A stretch of 60,568 nucleotides of DNA from an uncultured Bacteroidales bacterium (GCA_949300335.1 CASGDV010000107.1:1-60568); one strand, 5' to 3'. Counted from the first letter of the stretch, positions 8,623-18,230 are shown. The notes: generated by a model from the sequence alone, not told the origin. Translations and numbers: made by a program.

Positions 8623-9897
8623 CTATAAGGAATCCCTTAAAGCCTCGATTGTTTTAACCTTTGCTGCTTTTCTGGCAGGAATGTATCCTGCAATCACTCC
8701 GGCTGTGACGAGGACCAGAGTGGCACTGAATACTATAGATATATCCAATGTCGGATTTTTGAAAAAAGTTATGCTGCTGAAGAAATCATCCGCTTCAGCG
8801 GCGGATTCGGCTGCCGCAGTCAGATAATTGTTTACGGCTTCCATGACTCCTACTCCTGCGCACATACCGATATATCCGAACAGTGCAGTGATGACTACGG
8901 CTTCCGCAAGAATCATCATTACAACGGAAGCCGGCGATGCCCCCAATGCTTTTCTGATTCCTATTTCGGATGTCCTTTCACGTACGGTAACGAGCATTAT
9001 GTTTGCAACGCCGACTATCCCGGCCATAAGGGTTCCGATGCCTATCAGCCATATGAAGAGTTTCAGGGCTCTGGTAACAGTCATCATCGATTTGTAGCCT
9101 TCCATGTTGTTCCAAATATAGAATACCGACCTGTCGTCAGGGGAAAAATTGTATTTGCTGCACATTTTTTTCCGCAATTCAGACTCGAATACCGGAATGT
9201 CCTTTTCCGAAATATTGTCCTGGAATACGAAATCGGCTCTGCTCAGTTTTTCATCTCCTTTCGCATATAGGAGCTGTCCTGTGGACAGTGGAATGTTGAC
9301 ATTCGGCCAGGTCTCGAATTTTTCCGTTCTGGTTACTCCCACAATCCTGAACGGAATGTCTCCGAGCATCATAGTTTCACCTACGGGGTTCCTGCCGTTG
9401 AACAATACCCTTACTATGTTTTCGTCTACGACGGCAACTTTTCTTTTCGTTTTTATGTCCATGTCATTGACATATCTGCCGTAAAGCATTTCAACTCCCG
9501 CTATTTCAGCAATTTTAGGCGTTATGCCGTTGATTCCCGTTGTGATTGTCATGGAACCGTATTTTGCTGTCTGGCTGTTGAACCATGAAACCGCGCTTAT
9601 ATCAGATATGTAATAGCTGAAATTTTCCAGTATCATATCGAGGTCTTCATTCTGCATCTGGACCTGGCGGTATCTGTTGAATCCGTTGTAGCTGATTGTG
9701 GTATAGCCCCCGATTATTGTACCGCTGTTTATCATCTGGCTCCCGAAATTGGAAAGAAGGCCGTTCATCAGACCGTTTCCGGAACCGAGAAGGACGACAA
9801 GCATAAAGATTCCCCACGCGACCGAAAATCCAGTCAGCGCAGTTCTCAGCTTGTTTAGCCTCATCGATTCGAATATTTCACTGAAAAGTTCCCTCAT
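8623..9897 (-). CDS. MacB-type ABC transporter permease (first copy)
   Basis: 424 residues with the same architecture as its neighbour: N-terminal helix, MacB periplasmic domain, three C-terminal helices, and coupling signature RERTSEIGIRKALGASPAS. Its start shares one base with the stop of the ATPase gene (9897), indicating translational coupling. Such heterodimeric pumps export macrolides, peptides or lipids in other bacteria; the substrate here cannot be told from sequence. Confidence 0.92.
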   Translation of the reverse strand: MRELFSEIFESMRLNKLRTALTGFSVAWGIFMLVVLLGSGNGLMNGLLSNFGSQMINSGTIIGGYTTISYNGFNRYRQVQMQNEDLDMILENFSYYISDISAVSWFNSQTAKYGSMTITTGINGITPKIAEIAGVEMLYGRYVNDMDIKTKRKVAVVDENIVRVLFNGRNPVGETMMLGDIPFRIVGVTRTEKFETWPNVNIPLSTGQLLYAKGDEKLSRADFVFQDNISEKDIPVFESELRKKMCSKYNFSPDDRSVFYIWNNMEGYKSMMTVTRALKLFIWLIGIGTLMAGIVGVANIMLVTVRERTSEIGIRKALGASPASVVMMILAEAVVITALFGYIGMCAGVGVMEAVNNYLTAAAESAAEADDFFSSITFFKNPTLDISIVFSATLVLVTAGVIAGYIPARKAAKVKTIEALRDSL

Positions 9898-10562
9898 TAT
9901 TCATTGCAGATGATTCCGTCCTTGATATGTATTATGCGGTCAGTCTGCTCCGCGATTCCTTTTTCATGGGTGACACATATGATTGTCATTCCGAATTCCT
10001 TGTTGACCTGACGCAGCAGGTCCATCACTTCCTGCGATGTAGTGCTGTCCAAAGCTCCGGTAGGTTCATCGGCCAGAATCAGTTTCGGCTGCGTTATAAG
10101 CGCCCTGGCTATCGCGACTCTTTGCTTTTGTCCTCCGGACATTTCGTTGGGCCTGTGGCCGGCCCAGTCCCGGAGTCCGAGACGGTCCAGAAACTCCATC
10201 GCCATCTCGTTTCTCTTGCGTCTTCTGTAGCCTTTATAATAGAGCGGCAGAGCTACGTTTTCCAGCGCCGTCTTGTAGCCGATCAGGTTGAATGACTGGA
10301 AGATGAAGCCGATCATCTCGTTTCTTGTCGCAGCAGCCTGAGTCTCTGTCAAGTCCTTGATCAGACGTCCTGCCAGATGGTAAGATCCTTCATCATAGTT
10401 GTCAAGTATGCCAAGAATATTCAGAAGTGTGGATTTGCCTGAACCGGATGCTCCCATGATGGATAGGAACTCCCCGTCTTCTACATAGAGATCAATGCCC
10501 TTCAGAACATGGAGGGAGGTTCCGTTAAAGTATGTTTTATGGAGATTTTCTATTTCTACCAT
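9897..10562 (-). CDS. MacB/LolD-type ABC transporter ATP-binding protein
   Basis: 221 residues from ATG 10562 (MVEIENLHKTYF). Walker A is GASGSGKS, the Q-loop FQSFNL, the ABC signature MSGGQKQRVAIARAL, Walker B LILADEPTGALD, and the H-loop VTHE. The frame is open to 10718, but that start lies upstream of the promoter at 10614-10646 and its extra 52 residues have no ABC character, so it is rejected. It is the first gene of the five-gene efflux operon. Confidence 0.93.
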   Translation of the reverse strand: MVEIENLHKTYFNGTSLHVLKGIDLYVEDGEFLSIMGASGSGKSTLLNILGILDNYDEGSYHLAGRLIKDLTETQAAATRNEMIGFIFQSFNLIGYKTALENVALPLYYKGYRRRKRNEMAMEFLDRLGLRDWAGHRPNEMSGGQKQRVAIARALITQPKLILADEPTGALDSTTSQEVMDLLRQVNKEFGMTIICVTHEKGIAEQTDRIIHIKDGIICNE

Positions 10563-10613
10563 ATCGGAGTTTCTATTAATGTTAAGTCCGTTGCATGTAT
10601 GAACAAGGAGCCA

Positions 10614-10646
10614 CAAAGATATGATATTAAATGATAAAAAACAAGA
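10614..10646 (-). promoter_or_regulatory. Promoter of the MacAB-TolC type operon
   Basis: Minus strand -7 TATCTTTG (10614-10621) preceded, after 20 bp, by a TTG-type -33 element near 10642-10646. Transcription would start near 10607, leaving a leader of about 45 nt before ATG 10562. Confidence 0.7.
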
Positions 10647-10649
10647 TAA

Positions 10650-11010
10650 TTCCGGACATAATCGGAAAGCTGAACTCCTTCCAGAACTCCTTCGTGACTC
10701 CTTCGTTCCAGCCGGCAAACTGTCGAGGATGCCCCCCTGAAGTCGCGCTGCTGAAGGCGTGACCTGACAGCGACTTCCTGTGGCGTGTTACTGAAACCGG
10801 AGCACTGCCGTCTGTTAATTGACGGCGATTCCTATCATCAGGCTTCTGAGTGTGACTTACTGAGCACTGCTTAGTGACAACTGGCAAGCTAAAGCCGTAC
10901 TTCCTTTATACAATACGCCATCCCAGAGACACCTGCCTGCCGGAGTCCAACGGTCGGGCAGCAAGTCGTGGTACGCATCCTCAGATGCGGTTCTTAGACG
11001 ATATTGATAA
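10650..11010. other. Gene-free region with several hairpins, possible structured RNA or decayed element
   Basis: No open frame here looks like a protein; the longest, 86 codons on the minus strand, has no recognisable domain and runs into the efflux promoter. The DNA is more GC-rich than its intergenic neighbours and rich in inverted repeats: AAGTCGC...GCGACTT (10741-10777), GCCGTC...GACGGC (about 10807-10826), CTGCC...GGGCAG (about 10933-10961), GCATC-CTCA-GATGC (about 10976-10989). On the minus strand three AAGGAGT units follow one another near 10670-10705. CCTCGACAG...CCGGCTG on the minus strand resembles one conserved stretch of RNase P RNA, but the hallmark GAGGAAAGTCC region is absent. 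Strand and class are undecided. Confidence 0.35.
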
Positions 11011-11015
11011 ATTAG

Positions 11016-11056
11016 CGGAGCTGTTTTGGAATATTGAATGTTCCAAAACAGCTCCG
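11016..11056 (-). terminator. Strong hairpin, probable terminator after ferritin
   Basis: A perfect 16-bp inverted repeat, CGGAGCTGTTTTGGAA / TTCCAAAACAGCTCCG, with a 9-nt loop. It lies 44 bp past the ferritin stop on the minus strand. The following bases are AT-rich (CTAATTTA) but not a classic U-tract, so termination is likely rather than certain. It is nearly symmetric and could act in both directions. Confidence 0.55.
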
Positions 11057-11099
11057 AAATAAACTTGACACAGTTTAGTTTACACTACCTGGAGTTGTC

Positions 11100-11582
11100 T
11101 TATTGCCTTTGTCCCAGCTCGCTGTCAATCATGTGCAGACCCAGCTCTCCGTAATTTTTTATTTTTGAAACTATCGACGCGGCGGTTGCTTCTTCCTCCA
11201 CCTGCTCTCTCACGAATCCCCAAAGGAAATCCTGGGATGCCTTGTCCTTTTCCGATGATGCTATATCCACCAGATTGTCAATCAGTGCTGATACATGGCA
11301 TTCATGCTTATAAACATGTTCGAAAACGTCAGCAACGCTTCCCCATCCTTCCGGCACGGTATCTATCATTCCTATTTTTGCCCTGCCGCCTCTCTTGATG
11401 ATGTAGTCTGCCATTGTCATGGCATGTTCTTTTTCTTCTGCAGCCTGGAGCTCAAGCCAGTGCGCACATCCGTCCCATCCTTCTGCCTTCAGATAAAGAG
11501 ACATCTGAAGGTACAGGTTCGAAGACCAAAGTTCTGCGATTATCTGATCATTGATCGCTTGTACAAGTTTTTCTGTCATCAT
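11100..11582 (-). CDS. ftnA: Ferritin (FtnA-type iron storage protein)
   Basis: 160 residues, the usual bacterial ferritin length. The ferroxidase ligands Glu17, Glu50 and His53 (EEKEH) fall at the same positions as in E. coli FtnA, and the later YKHE and REQVEEE segments supply the remaining acidic ligands. There is no bacterioferritin haem methionine in the expected place. It oxidises Fe(II) and stores ferric iron in a 24-subunit cytoplasmic shell. Two adjacent ATGs (11582, 11579) are possible starts. It is monocistronic, 64 bp from pnp. Confidence 0.93.
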   Translation of the reverse strand: MMTEKLVQAINDQIIAELWSSNLYLQMSLYLKAEGWDGCAHWLELQAAEEKEHAMTMADYIIKRGGRAKIGMIDTVPEGWGSVADVFEHVYKHECHVSALIDNLVDIASSEKDKASQDFLWGFVREQVEEEATAASIVSKIKNYGELGLHMIDSELGQRQ

Positions 11583-11646
11583 AGCAATTTGTTTTTAATT
11601 TTTAATGATTCAAAATTAAAAAAGAATTCCGACTTATTTGACACGG

Positions 11647-13935
11647 CTAGAAAATATCGTTGTTTTTCTGCGCTTCATCATTTTGAGGCTTGTTTTCACG
11701 GTGAGGCGCTCCTTTTCTGTCATTCTTCCTCATATCTTTTCTGTCATTCCTGCCGTCCCTGCGAGGACCCTTGTCAGGACGCGGTCTGCGCTCCGGTTCG
11801 ACATATCCTTCAGGCTTTTCCATGAGCACCTTTCTTGAAAGTCTCATCTTGCCCGTCTTGGAGTCTATCTCGAGAAGCTTCACTTCTATTTCATCTCCGA
11901 TGCTGAGGTAGTCTTCGACCTTGTCGGTTTTTCCCCAGTTAAGTTCGGAAATATGCAGCAGGCCTTCCTTGCCGGGAAGAATTTCAACGAATGCACCGAA
12001 TTCAAGGATTGAAACGACTTTTCCCTTATATATCTTTCCTACTTCAGGAACAGCACATATGCCGTTTATCCAGTTCAATGCCTTGTCCATTGATTCCTTG
12101 TTTTCACCGAATATATCTACAACACCTTCCGTTATGCCATTGGTGTTCTCTTCCGTGATGGTAACTACGGTACCGCATTCTCTCTGTATCTTCTGGATTA
12201 CTTCTCCGCCCTTTCCTATGATAGCTCCTATGAATTCTCCAGGAACGCGAATCTGGATTATGCGTGGAACGAAAGGTTTGTAGTCTTCACGTGGTTCGCT
12301 GATGCACTTCATCATTTCTCCCATGATATGCATTCTGCCCTGACGTGCCTGCTCAAGAGCCTGTTCAAGGACTTCGTATGACAGACCGTCAACCTTGATA
12401 TCCATCTGAGTTGCCGTGATACCGTCTTTTGTTCCGGTAACCTTGAAGTCCATGTCTCCGAGATGGTCCTCGTCCCCGAGAATATCGGAAAGTATCGCAT
12501 ATCTCTTGGAACCGCTTTCGGAAATCAGTCCCATGGCAATTCCTGCAACCGGTTTCTTTATCTTGACTCCGGCATCCATCAGGGCAAGGCAGCCTGCACA
12601 GACTGTCGCCATGGATGAAGAACCGTTGGATTCGAGTATGTCGGAAACGACCCTTACAGCATAAGGATTTTCAGGCGCAACTGGAATCATCGGCTTCAAA
12701 GCCCTCCATGCAAGATTTCCGTGGCCTATTTCACGGCGTCCGACACCTCTCTGGGCCTTAGCTTCTCCAGTTGAGAAAGGAGGGAAATTATAGTGAAGCA
12801 CGAACTGCTCCGTTCCTTGAATAAGGACTTCGTCACGTTCCTTCATGTCCAGTTTCGTACCCAGTGTAACGGTGGAAAGCGACTGGGTTTCACCTCTGGT
12901 GAAAATGGCTGAACCGTGTGCGCACGGCAGATATCCCACTTCGCACCATATAGGCCTGATCTGTGTAGTTGTTCTGCCGTCCAGACGTATTCCCTCATCA
13001 AGGATCATGTTCCTCATGGCTGCTTTCTCTACCGCATGGTAATATCTTTCAACCATCATTGTCTTTGCTTCCCTGTCTTCTTCAGGAAGCGTCTGATAGA
13101 ACTCTTCCTTCAATGCGTCGAAAGCGTCCGTCCTCTCGTGTTTTGAAGAACCGGCCTTTGCTATCGCATAGCATCTGTCATAGCAGAATGATTCTACGGC
13201 CTTGCGCAGTTCCTCGTCATTCTCTTCATGGCAATATGTACGCTTGACTGTTTTTCCGACAGCCTCGGTCAATTCCATCTGTACCTTGCAATGTTTCTTG
13301 ATTTCTTCGTGTGCGAATTTGATAGCCTCGAGCATCTCGGCCTCGCTTACTTCTTTCATTTCGCCCTCAACCATCATGATGTTGTCATAGGTTGCCGCTA
13401 CCATGATGTCTATGTCGGCCTTGTCCATCTCGCTGAAGTTCGGATTAATCCTCAACTGACCGTCGATACGTGCAACGCGCACTTCGGATATAGGTCCTTC
13501 GAACGGGATGTCGCTCACTGCAAGCGCTGATGATGCAGCGAGGCCTGCGAGTGCGTCCGGCTGAATGTCTTTTTCTGCTGAGATCAGATTTACGTTTACA
13601 TAGACTTCAGCATGGAAATCCTCTGGAAACAGGGGCCTGAGGGCTCTGTCCACAAGCCTGGCAATAAGAATCTCATAATCGGAAGCTTTGCCCTCCCTTT
13701 TCATGAATCCTCCAGGAAATCTTCCTGCAGATGCATATTTCTCCTTGTAATCAACTTGAAGAGGCATGAAATCCACGTCCTCTTTTGCATCTTTTGCACA
13801 AGTAACTGTTGCGAGAAGCATCGTGCCTCCCATCTTCACTACGACGGCACCGTCAGCCTGTTTCGCCAGCTTGCCAGTCTCGATTTCGATTACCCTTCCG
13901 TCGGATAACTCAATTTTTTTGTTAATGATATTCAT
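11647..13935 (-). CDS. pnp: Polynucleotide phosphorylase
   Basis: 762 residues: two RNase PH-like domains separated by an alpha-helical domain, a KH domain with IGKGGEVI near 570, an S1 domain near 640-710 ([20 protein letters not shown]), then a basic, low-complexity tail rich in R, K, D and N typical of Bacteroidota. It degrades RNA 3'-5' phosphorolytically. Its leader, downstream of rpsO, contains a stable hairpin that could be a processing site for autocontrol. Confidence 0.96.
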   Translation of the reverse strand: MNIINKKIELSDGRVIEIETGKLAKQADGAVVVKMGGTMLLATVTCAKDAKEDVDFMPLQVDYKEKYASAGRFPGGFMKREGKASDYEILIARLVDRALRPLFPEDFHAEVYVNVNLISAEKDIQPDALAGLAASSALAVSDIPFEGPISEVRVARIDGQLRINPNFSEMDKADIDIMVAATYDNIMMVEGEMKEVSEAEMLEAIKFAHEEIKKHCKVQMELTEAVGKTVKRTYCHEENDEELRKAVESFCYDRCYAIAKAGSSKHERTDAFDALKEEFYQTLPEEDREAKTMMVERYYHAVEKAAMRNMILDEGIRLDGRTTTQIRPIWCEVGYLPCAHGSAIFTRGETQSLSTVTLGTKLDMKERDEVLIQGTEQFVLHYNFPPFSTGEAKAQRGVGRREIGHGNLAWRALKPMIPVAPENPYAVRVVSDILESNGSSSMATVCAGCLALMDAGVKIKKPVAGIAMGLISESGSKRYAILSDILGDEDHLGDMDFKVTGTKDGITATQMDIKVDGLSYEVLEQALEQARQGRMHIMGEMMKCISEPREDYKPFVPRIIQIRVPGEFIGAIIGKGGEVIQKIQRECGTVVTITEENTNGITEGVVDIFGENKESMDKALNWINGICAVPEVGKIYKGKVVSILEFGAFVEILPGKEGLLHISELNWGKTDKVEDYLSIGDEIEVKLLEIDSKTGKMRLSRKVLMEKPEGYVEPERRPRPDKGPRRDGRNDRKDMRKNDRKGAPHRENKPQNDEAQKNNDIF

Positions 13936-14016
13936 TCTACTTCATTCAACCTGCCTCCCCCTATGGGAGTTGATTAATATTGTTCCATCTTGTATACTTA
14001 TATATTATATATTTAT

Positions 14017-14057
14017 CCATGGCCTGCCGCAGGTTGATGATTTGTTAGCAGCCATGG
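14017..14057 (-). promoter_or_regulatory. Hairpin in the pnp leader, possible RNase processing site
   Basis: On the minus strand CCATGG-CTGC pairs with GCAG-G-CCATGG, a 10-bp stem with a single bulge and about 20-nt loop, between the rpsO terminator and pnp. In E. coli a comparable hairpin between rpsO and pnp is cut by RNase III and allows PNPase to control its own mRNA. Function here is inference from position and shape. Confidence 0.4.
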
Positions 14058-14070
14058 AATTGTTGTCAGT

Positions 14071-14105
14071 AAAAAGGGGCAGACCCTTGCGGGATCTCCC
14101 CCTTT
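14071..14105 (-). terminator. Rho-independent terminator after rpsO
   Basis: Minus strand GGGGAGATCCC - GCAA - GGGTCTGCCCC followed by TTTTTA: a GC-rich stem with a small mismatch and a stable GCAA tetraloop, 24 bp past the rpsO stop. Partial read-through would feed pnp, for which no own promoter was recognised. Confidence 0.8.
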
Positions 14106-14128
14106 GCTTTTCCTGTTTCCTATTGCGG

Positions 14129-14404
14129 TTATCGGCGGAGGCCAAGCTCCTTGACGATATTTCTGTATCTCTCGATATCGGTTTCCTTCAAATAATCAAG
14201 GACACGACGTCTCTTACCTACGAGCTTCAACAGGGAACGACGTGTAGAGAAGTCCTTCTTGTTGTTTCTCAGATGCTCGGTAAGATGAGCGATACGGTAG
14301 GAAAATAGAGCAACTTGACTCTCAGGAGAGCCGGTGTCTTTATTAGACTTTCCGTACTTCGCGAAAATCTCTTGCTTTTTCTCAGCAGCCAAATATTCAG
14401 CCAT
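14129..14404 (-). CDS. rpsO: 30S ribosomal protein S15
   Basis: 91 residues, matching S15 throughout: [22 protein letters not shown], then [23 protein letters not shown]. It binds 16S rRNA early in assembly of the small-subunit platform. The rpsO-pnp neighbourhood is widely conserved. Confidence 0.97.
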   Translation of the reverse strand: MAEYLAAEKKQEIFAKYGKSNKDTGSPESQVALFSYRIAHLTEHLRNNKKDFSTRRSLLKLVGKRRRVLDYLKETDIERYRNIVKELGLRR

Positions 14405-14460
14405 AATGCAAAAAGATTAATAAACAGTTAATAAATATTTGAAAAAAGTAAAAAGTGGCG

Positions 14461-14492
14461 CAAAGGTAAAAATTTAAAGTCAATAATGCAAG
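14461..14492 (-). promoter_or_regulatory. Promoter of rpsO (-pnp)
   Basis: Minus strand -7 TACCTTTG (14461-14468) and -33 CTTG (14489-14492) with a 20-bp spacer. About 55 nt of leader precedes rpsO. It diverges from the leuA promoter 35 bp away. Confidence 0.65.
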
Positions 14493-14526
14493 CCGTATTT
14501 ATTTAAAAATTAAATCAATTCAAAAA

Positions 14527-14558
14527 TTTTGAATTTGAAAAAATATTTTATAATTTTG
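14527..14558 (+). promoter_or_regulatory. Promoter of the leu operon
   Basis: -33 TTTTG (14527-14531), 19-bp spacer, -7 TAATTTTG (14551-14558). The expected transcript starts near 14565, just ahead of the leader peptide ATG at 14584 and well ahead of leuA at 14729, giving a leader of about 165 nt. Confidence 0.65.
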
Positions 14559-14583
14559 AAATCCGTAAGATTTTGATACGAAT

Positions 14584-14637
14584 ATGAATTTGACTTCACT
14601 ACTACACCTTCTTCCCCTACAGCTAGGTCTTGTATAA
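14584..14637 (+). CDS. leuL: Leucine-rich leader peptide of the leu operon
   Basis: A 17-codon [20 protein letters not shown], between the promoter and leuA. Eight of its 17 codons are leucine (TTG, CTA x4, CTT x3), including two adjacent pairs. It stops one codon before the 5' strand of a predicted antiterminator. This composition and position are those of attenuation leader peptides such as enterobacterial LeuL; homology is not implied. Ribosomes would stall on the Leu codons when leucyl-tRNA is scarce. Confidence 0.8.
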   Translation: MNLTSLLHLLPLQLGLV

Positions 14638-14724
14638 GATTCTGGGTAAGGTGCCATGTTGTGACATATATGAAATAATAAGTGTAACATCAGCCTTCCA
14701 GATTCAGGGGGGCTTTTTTATTTT
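14638..14724 (+). terminator. Attenuator of the leu operon
   Basis: The terminator is AGCCTTCC (14692-14699) paired with GGGGGGCT (14707-14714), 8 bp including two G-U, loop AGATTCA, followed by TTTTTATTTT and then the leuA ATG at 14729. A competing stem pairs GATTCTGGG (14638-14646), directly after the leader stop, with TCCAGATTC (14697-14705), 8 of 9 positions, and would break the terminator. A ribosome at the leader stop codon covers the first strand (terminator forms); a ribosome stalled on Leu codons leaves it free (read-through). Confidence 0.72.
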
Positions 14725-14728
14725 GACT

Positions 14729-16225
14729 ATGGAGCAGAAATTGTATGTTTTCGACACGACCTTGAGGGACGGTGAGCAGGTCCCCGGCTGTCAGCTGAAC
14801 ACCATTGAGAAAATCGAACTTGCCAAATTGCTCGAAACAATGAAGGTGGACATTATCGAATGCGGTTTCCCGATATCGAGTCCGGGTGATTTCAAATCGA
14901 TAGTGGAGATTTCCAAAATCATTACCGAGTCCACGATATGCGCATTGTCCCGTGCCGTTGAAAAGGATATTGATTCGGCAGCCGATGCCCTGCATTATGC
15001 GAAAAGGAAGAGGATACATACCGGAATCGGCACTTCGGACTACCATATCAAATATAAATTCAATTCTAACAGGGAGGAAATACTGGAACGTGCCGTTGCC
15101 GCCGTAAAGTATGCCAAAAAATATGTGGAGGATGTGGAGTTCTATGCAGAGGATGCGGGAAGAACTGAAAATGAATATCTTGCAAGAGTCGTGGAAGCCG
15201 TGATAAAGGCCGGGGCTACTGTCGTGAATATACCCGATACCACCGGATACTGTTTTCCGGAGGAATACGGCGCCAAGATAAAGTATCTGATTGACAATGT
15301 TCCAAATATCGACAAGGCTATAATATCCACACATTGCCATAATGATCTTGGAATGGCTACTGCTAATACTCTGGCAGGTGTCATGAACGGGGCCAGACAG
15401 GTCGAAGTCACGATGAACGGAGTCGGTGAAAGGGCCGGCAATACTGCTATGGAGGAGGTTGTCATGGCCATCAGAAGCAGAAAGGATATTCCTGTTTACA
15501 CCGATGTAGTCGCAAAGCATTTTTACAAGGTATCCCATACAGTATCAACGTTGATGAGAATGCCTGTCCAGCCGAACAAGGCAATAGTCGGCAGGAATGC
15601 ATTTGCACATTCTTCAGGAATACATCAGGACGGAGTCCTGAAAAACAGGGAAAGTTATGAAATCATAGATCCTGCCGATGTGGGTGTCAATGATTCGACA
15701 ATAGAACTGACGGCAAGAAGCGGAAGGGCCGCCCTGAACCATCATTTCCAGAGACTGGGAATCAATCTTGCTCCTGACGTTCTCAATAGTGCGTATGAGC
15801 GTTTCCTCAAACTTGCGGACTGCAAGAAGGAAATAAATGATTCAGACCTGTTCATGATTGCCGGAGTCTCACAGGACAAGCTTGCGCAGAAAATAAGACT
15901 GAAATATCTGCAGGTTGTCTGTGGAAAGAATTCCATACCTATGGCTACCGTAAGACTCGTCATTGACGGGGAGGAGTGTACGGCCACTTCAAGCGGGAAC
16001 GGACCTGTGGATGCCGCCTTCAAGGCTGTAAAAAGTCTTGTACATAGAAAAATAAATCTTGAAGAGTATCTGGTTCAGGCTATCACTAGAGGAACGGATG
16101 ATGTCGGAAAGGTACATATACAGATTGAGAACAAAGGAAATATCTATTACGGATTCTCGGCAAATACCGATATCGTGACGGCATCAGTGGAGGCTTATGT
16201 GAACGCAATTTCCAAAATCCTTTAG
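14729..16225 (+). CDS. leuA: 2-isopropylmalate synthase
   Basis: 498 residues from ATG 14729; the open frame extends upstream to 14630 but those codons lie in the attenuator. The DRE-TIM signature is [13 protein letters not shown] at the N-terminus, metal ligands include the [11 protein letters not shown] motif, and the C-terminal third is the LeuA allosteric domain (starts near [18 protein letters not shown]) for leucine feedback. It condenses 2-oxoisovalerate and acetyl-CoA, the first committed step to leucine. Two bp separate it from leuC. Confidence 0.95.
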   Translation: MEQKLYVFDTTLRDGEQVPGCQLNTIEKIELAKLLETMKVDIIECGFPISSPGDFKSIVEISKIITESTICALSRAVEKDIDSAADALHYAKRKRIHTGIGTSDYHIKYKFNSNREEILERAVAAVKYAKKYVEDVEFYAEDAGRTENEYLARVVEAVIKAGATVVNIPDTTGYCFPEEYGAKIKYLIDNVPNIDKAIISTHCHNDLGMATANTLAGVMNGARQVEVTMNGVGERAGNTAMEEVVMAIRSRKDIPVYTDVVAKHFYKVSHTVSTLMRMPVQPNKAIVGRNAFAHSSGIHQDGVLKNRESYEIIDPADVGVNDSTIELTARSGRAALNHHFQRLGINLAPDVLNSAYERFLKLADCKKEINDSDLFMIAGVSQDKLAQKIRLKYLQVVCGKNSIPMATVRLVIDGEECTATSSGNGPVDAAFKAVKSLVHRKINLEEYLVQAITRGTDDVGKVHIQIENKGNIYYGFSANTDIVTASVEAYVNAISKIL

Positions 16226-16227
16226 CC

Positions 16228-17616
16228 ATGGGAAAGACATTGTTCGACAAAGTATGGGATCTTCATGTAGTCAAGAAGATCACGGACGGTCCCGATATCC
16301 TGTATGTGGACAGGCATCTCATTCATGAAGTGACGTCTCCTCAGGCGTTCAGCGCTCTCAAAAACAGGGGAATGAAGGTGTTCAGGCCTGAACGGACTTT
16401 CGCTACATGCGACCATAATGTCCCGACATTGAATCAGGATAAACCTATAAGTGATGAATCTTCGGCCAATGCAGTCGACAGCCTGGCGGCGAATGCGCGG
16501 GAGAACGGCATAAGATATTTTCCGCTCGGGAATCCCGGCAACGGCATAGTGCATGTGATGGGGCCGGAGCAGGGGATAGTTCTCTGCGGTCAGACGATAG
16601 TCTGCGGCGACAGCCATACCGCTACACACGGCGCTTTCGGCAACATTGCTTTCGGAATAGGAACAAGTGAGGTCGAGATGGTTTTTGCTTCCCAATGCAT
16701 CATGCAGTCCAAACCAAAGCAGGCAAGGATTGTCGTGAACGGAAAACTCGGGAAAAACATTACTCCCAAAGATGTGATTCTGTATATAATATCGCGTCTG
16801 GGAACGGGAGGATGTACCGGATGTTTCGTGGAGTATTCGGGTGACGTCTTTTCCGCAATGAGCATGGAGGGCAGGATGACTGTCTGCAACATGAGTATCG
16901 AGATGGGGGCGAAAGGAGGAATGATAGCACCGGACCAGACGACTTTCGACTATATTTCCGGACGGAAGTTCGCTCCCGAAGGAGAGGAGTTCGAAAAGGC
17001 CGTGTCTTTCTGGAAAACGCTGAAAACGGATGAAGATGCGGTGTTCGATCGTGAATATGTGTTCGATGCTTCTGAAATTCCTCCTATGGTCACTTACGGA
17101 ACGAATCCGGGAATGGGTATGTCCGTTTTTGACCGTATACCAACGACAGCGCAGGGATGTGACGGAGAGACATTTGACAAGGCGTTGTCCTATATGGGGC
17201 TTAAGAGCGGAGAGTATATGATGGGGCATAAGGTAGACTATGTGTTCCTCGGCTCATGCACCAACGGACGTATCGAGGATTTCCGGCTGTTCGCAGAAAC
17301 AGTGGGAAACCGCAGGAAGGCAGGAGATGTGGTTGTCTGGCTTGTCCCGGGCTCGAAGGAAGTAGAGAGAAAGATAGAAGAGGAAGGAATAGGAGACAGG
17401 CTCAGGGCTGCGGGATTTGAAATACGCCAGCCGGGGTGTTCGGCATGTCTTGCCATGAATTCGGACAAGATTCCAGAAGGCAAATATGCTGTTTCCACAT
17501 CCAACAGAAATTTCGAAGGCAGGCAGGGGTATGGAGCGAGGACAATACTTGCAGGTCCGGTAATCGCAGCAGAGGCTGCCGTAAATGGAAAGATAAGTTT
17601 TCCGGATAACAAATGA
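16228..17616 (+). CDS. leuC: 3-isopropylmalate dehydratase large subunit
   Basis: 462 residues of the aconitase family. Conserved [19 protein letters not shown] and the three [4Fe-4S] cysteines in GSCTNGR and GCSACLAMN are present. With LeuD it isomerises 2-isopropylmalate to 3-isopropylmalate. Its stop overlaps the leuD start by 4 bp (ATGA), so the two subunits are translationally coupled. Confidence 0.97.
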   Translation: MGKTLFDKVWDLHVVKKITDGPDILYVDRHLIHEVTSPQAFSALKNRGMKVFRPERTFATCDHNVPTLNQDKPISDESSANAVDSLAANARENGIRYFPLGNPGNGIVHVMGPEQGIVLCGQTIVCGDSHTATHGAFGNIAFGIGTSEVEMVFASQCIMQSKPKQARIVVNGKLGKNITPKDVILYIISRLGTGGCTGCFVEYSGDVFSAMSMEGRMTVCNMSIEMGAKGGMIAPDQTTFDYISGRKFAPEGEEFEKAVSFWKTLKTDEDAVFDREYVFDASEIPPMVTYGTNPGMGMSVFDRIPTTAQGCDGETFDKALSYMGLKSGEYMMGHKVDYVFLGSCTNGRIEDFRLFAETVGNRRKAGDVVVWLVPGSKEVERKIEEEGIGDRLRAAGFEIRQPGCSACLAMNSDKIPEGKYAVSTSNRNFEGRQGYGARTILAGPVIAAEAAVNGKISFPDNK

Positions 17617-18212
17617 ATCAGAATGATATGGAAAAAATAGACAAGATAAAGTCTGCGGCTGTTCTCATGCCGGTTGAAAATATAGATACGGATCAGATTA
17701 TTCCCGCACGTTTTCTAAAGACGACATCGAGGGATGGATTCGGAGAAAAACTGTTTTATGACTGGCGCTTCAATGCCGATGGCACTCAGAACACGTCGTG
17801 TCCGCTGAATGGGCGGCACGGCATAATTCTGGTCGCAGGAAACAATTTCGGCTGCGGTTCGAGCAGGGAGCATGCTGCGTGGGCATTGCATGATGCCGGA
17901 TTCCGGGCAGTCGTGTCTACATCATTTGCAGACATATTCAAGAATAATGCATTGAACAATCAGATACTTCCAGTCGCAGTATCTCCTTCTTTTCATGCAA
18001 AAATGATGGAACGGCTGTTGGAAGAGCCGGACAAGGAAGTGGAAATAGACCTGGAGCGCCAGACTGTTTCGCTGGAAGGAGCAGGATGCGAGTCATTTGC
18101 TATCGGAGCCTACAAAAAGGAGTGTCTCATGAAAGGATATTCGGATATAGATTATCTGCTTGCCAACAAGGATGATATTCTTGCATATGAGGCCGGACAT
18201 GAAAATCTTTAA
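17613..18212 (+). CDS. leuD: 3-isopropylmalate dehydratase small subunit
   Basis: 199 residues, the usual swivel-domain size. Motifs [14 protein letters not shown] and [17 protein letters not shown] are diagnostic of LeuD. It completes the substrate-binding site of LeuC. Confidence 0.97.
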   Translation: MNQNDMEKIDKIKSAAVLMPVENIDTDQIIPARFLKTTSRDGFGEKLFYDWRFNADGTQNTSCPLNGRHGIILVAGNNFGCGSSREHAAWALHDAGFRAVVSTSFADIFKNNALNNQILPVAVSPSFHAKMMERLLEEPDKEVEIDLERQTVSLEGAGCESFAIGAYKKECLMKGYSDIDYLLANKDDILAYEAGHENL

Positions 18213-18230
18213 GCATTAAAAATTGAAAGT

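Noticed and set aside
10563-10718. N-terminal extension of the efflux ATPase to 10718
   Set aside because: It spans the promoter at 10614-10646, and the extra residues do not resemble ABC ATPases.
10681-10740. RNase P RNA (rnpB) on the minus strand
   Set aside because: Only one short similarity (CCTCGACAG...CCGGCTG); the near-universal GAGGAAAGTCCGG segment is not found within the expected distance.
10627-10887. 86-codon minus-strand frame upstream of the efflux operon
   Set aside because: No domain or start signal, overlaps the operon promoter and several RNA-like hairpins.
14690-15538. 282-codon minus-strand frame opposite leuA
   Set aside because: Shadow of leuA; also runs through the attenuator.
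16222-17229. 335-codon minus-strand open frame opposite leuC
   Set aside because: No recognisable domain, biased composition (His, Arg, Ser) typical of an antisense shadow, and leuC on the other strand is unmistakable.
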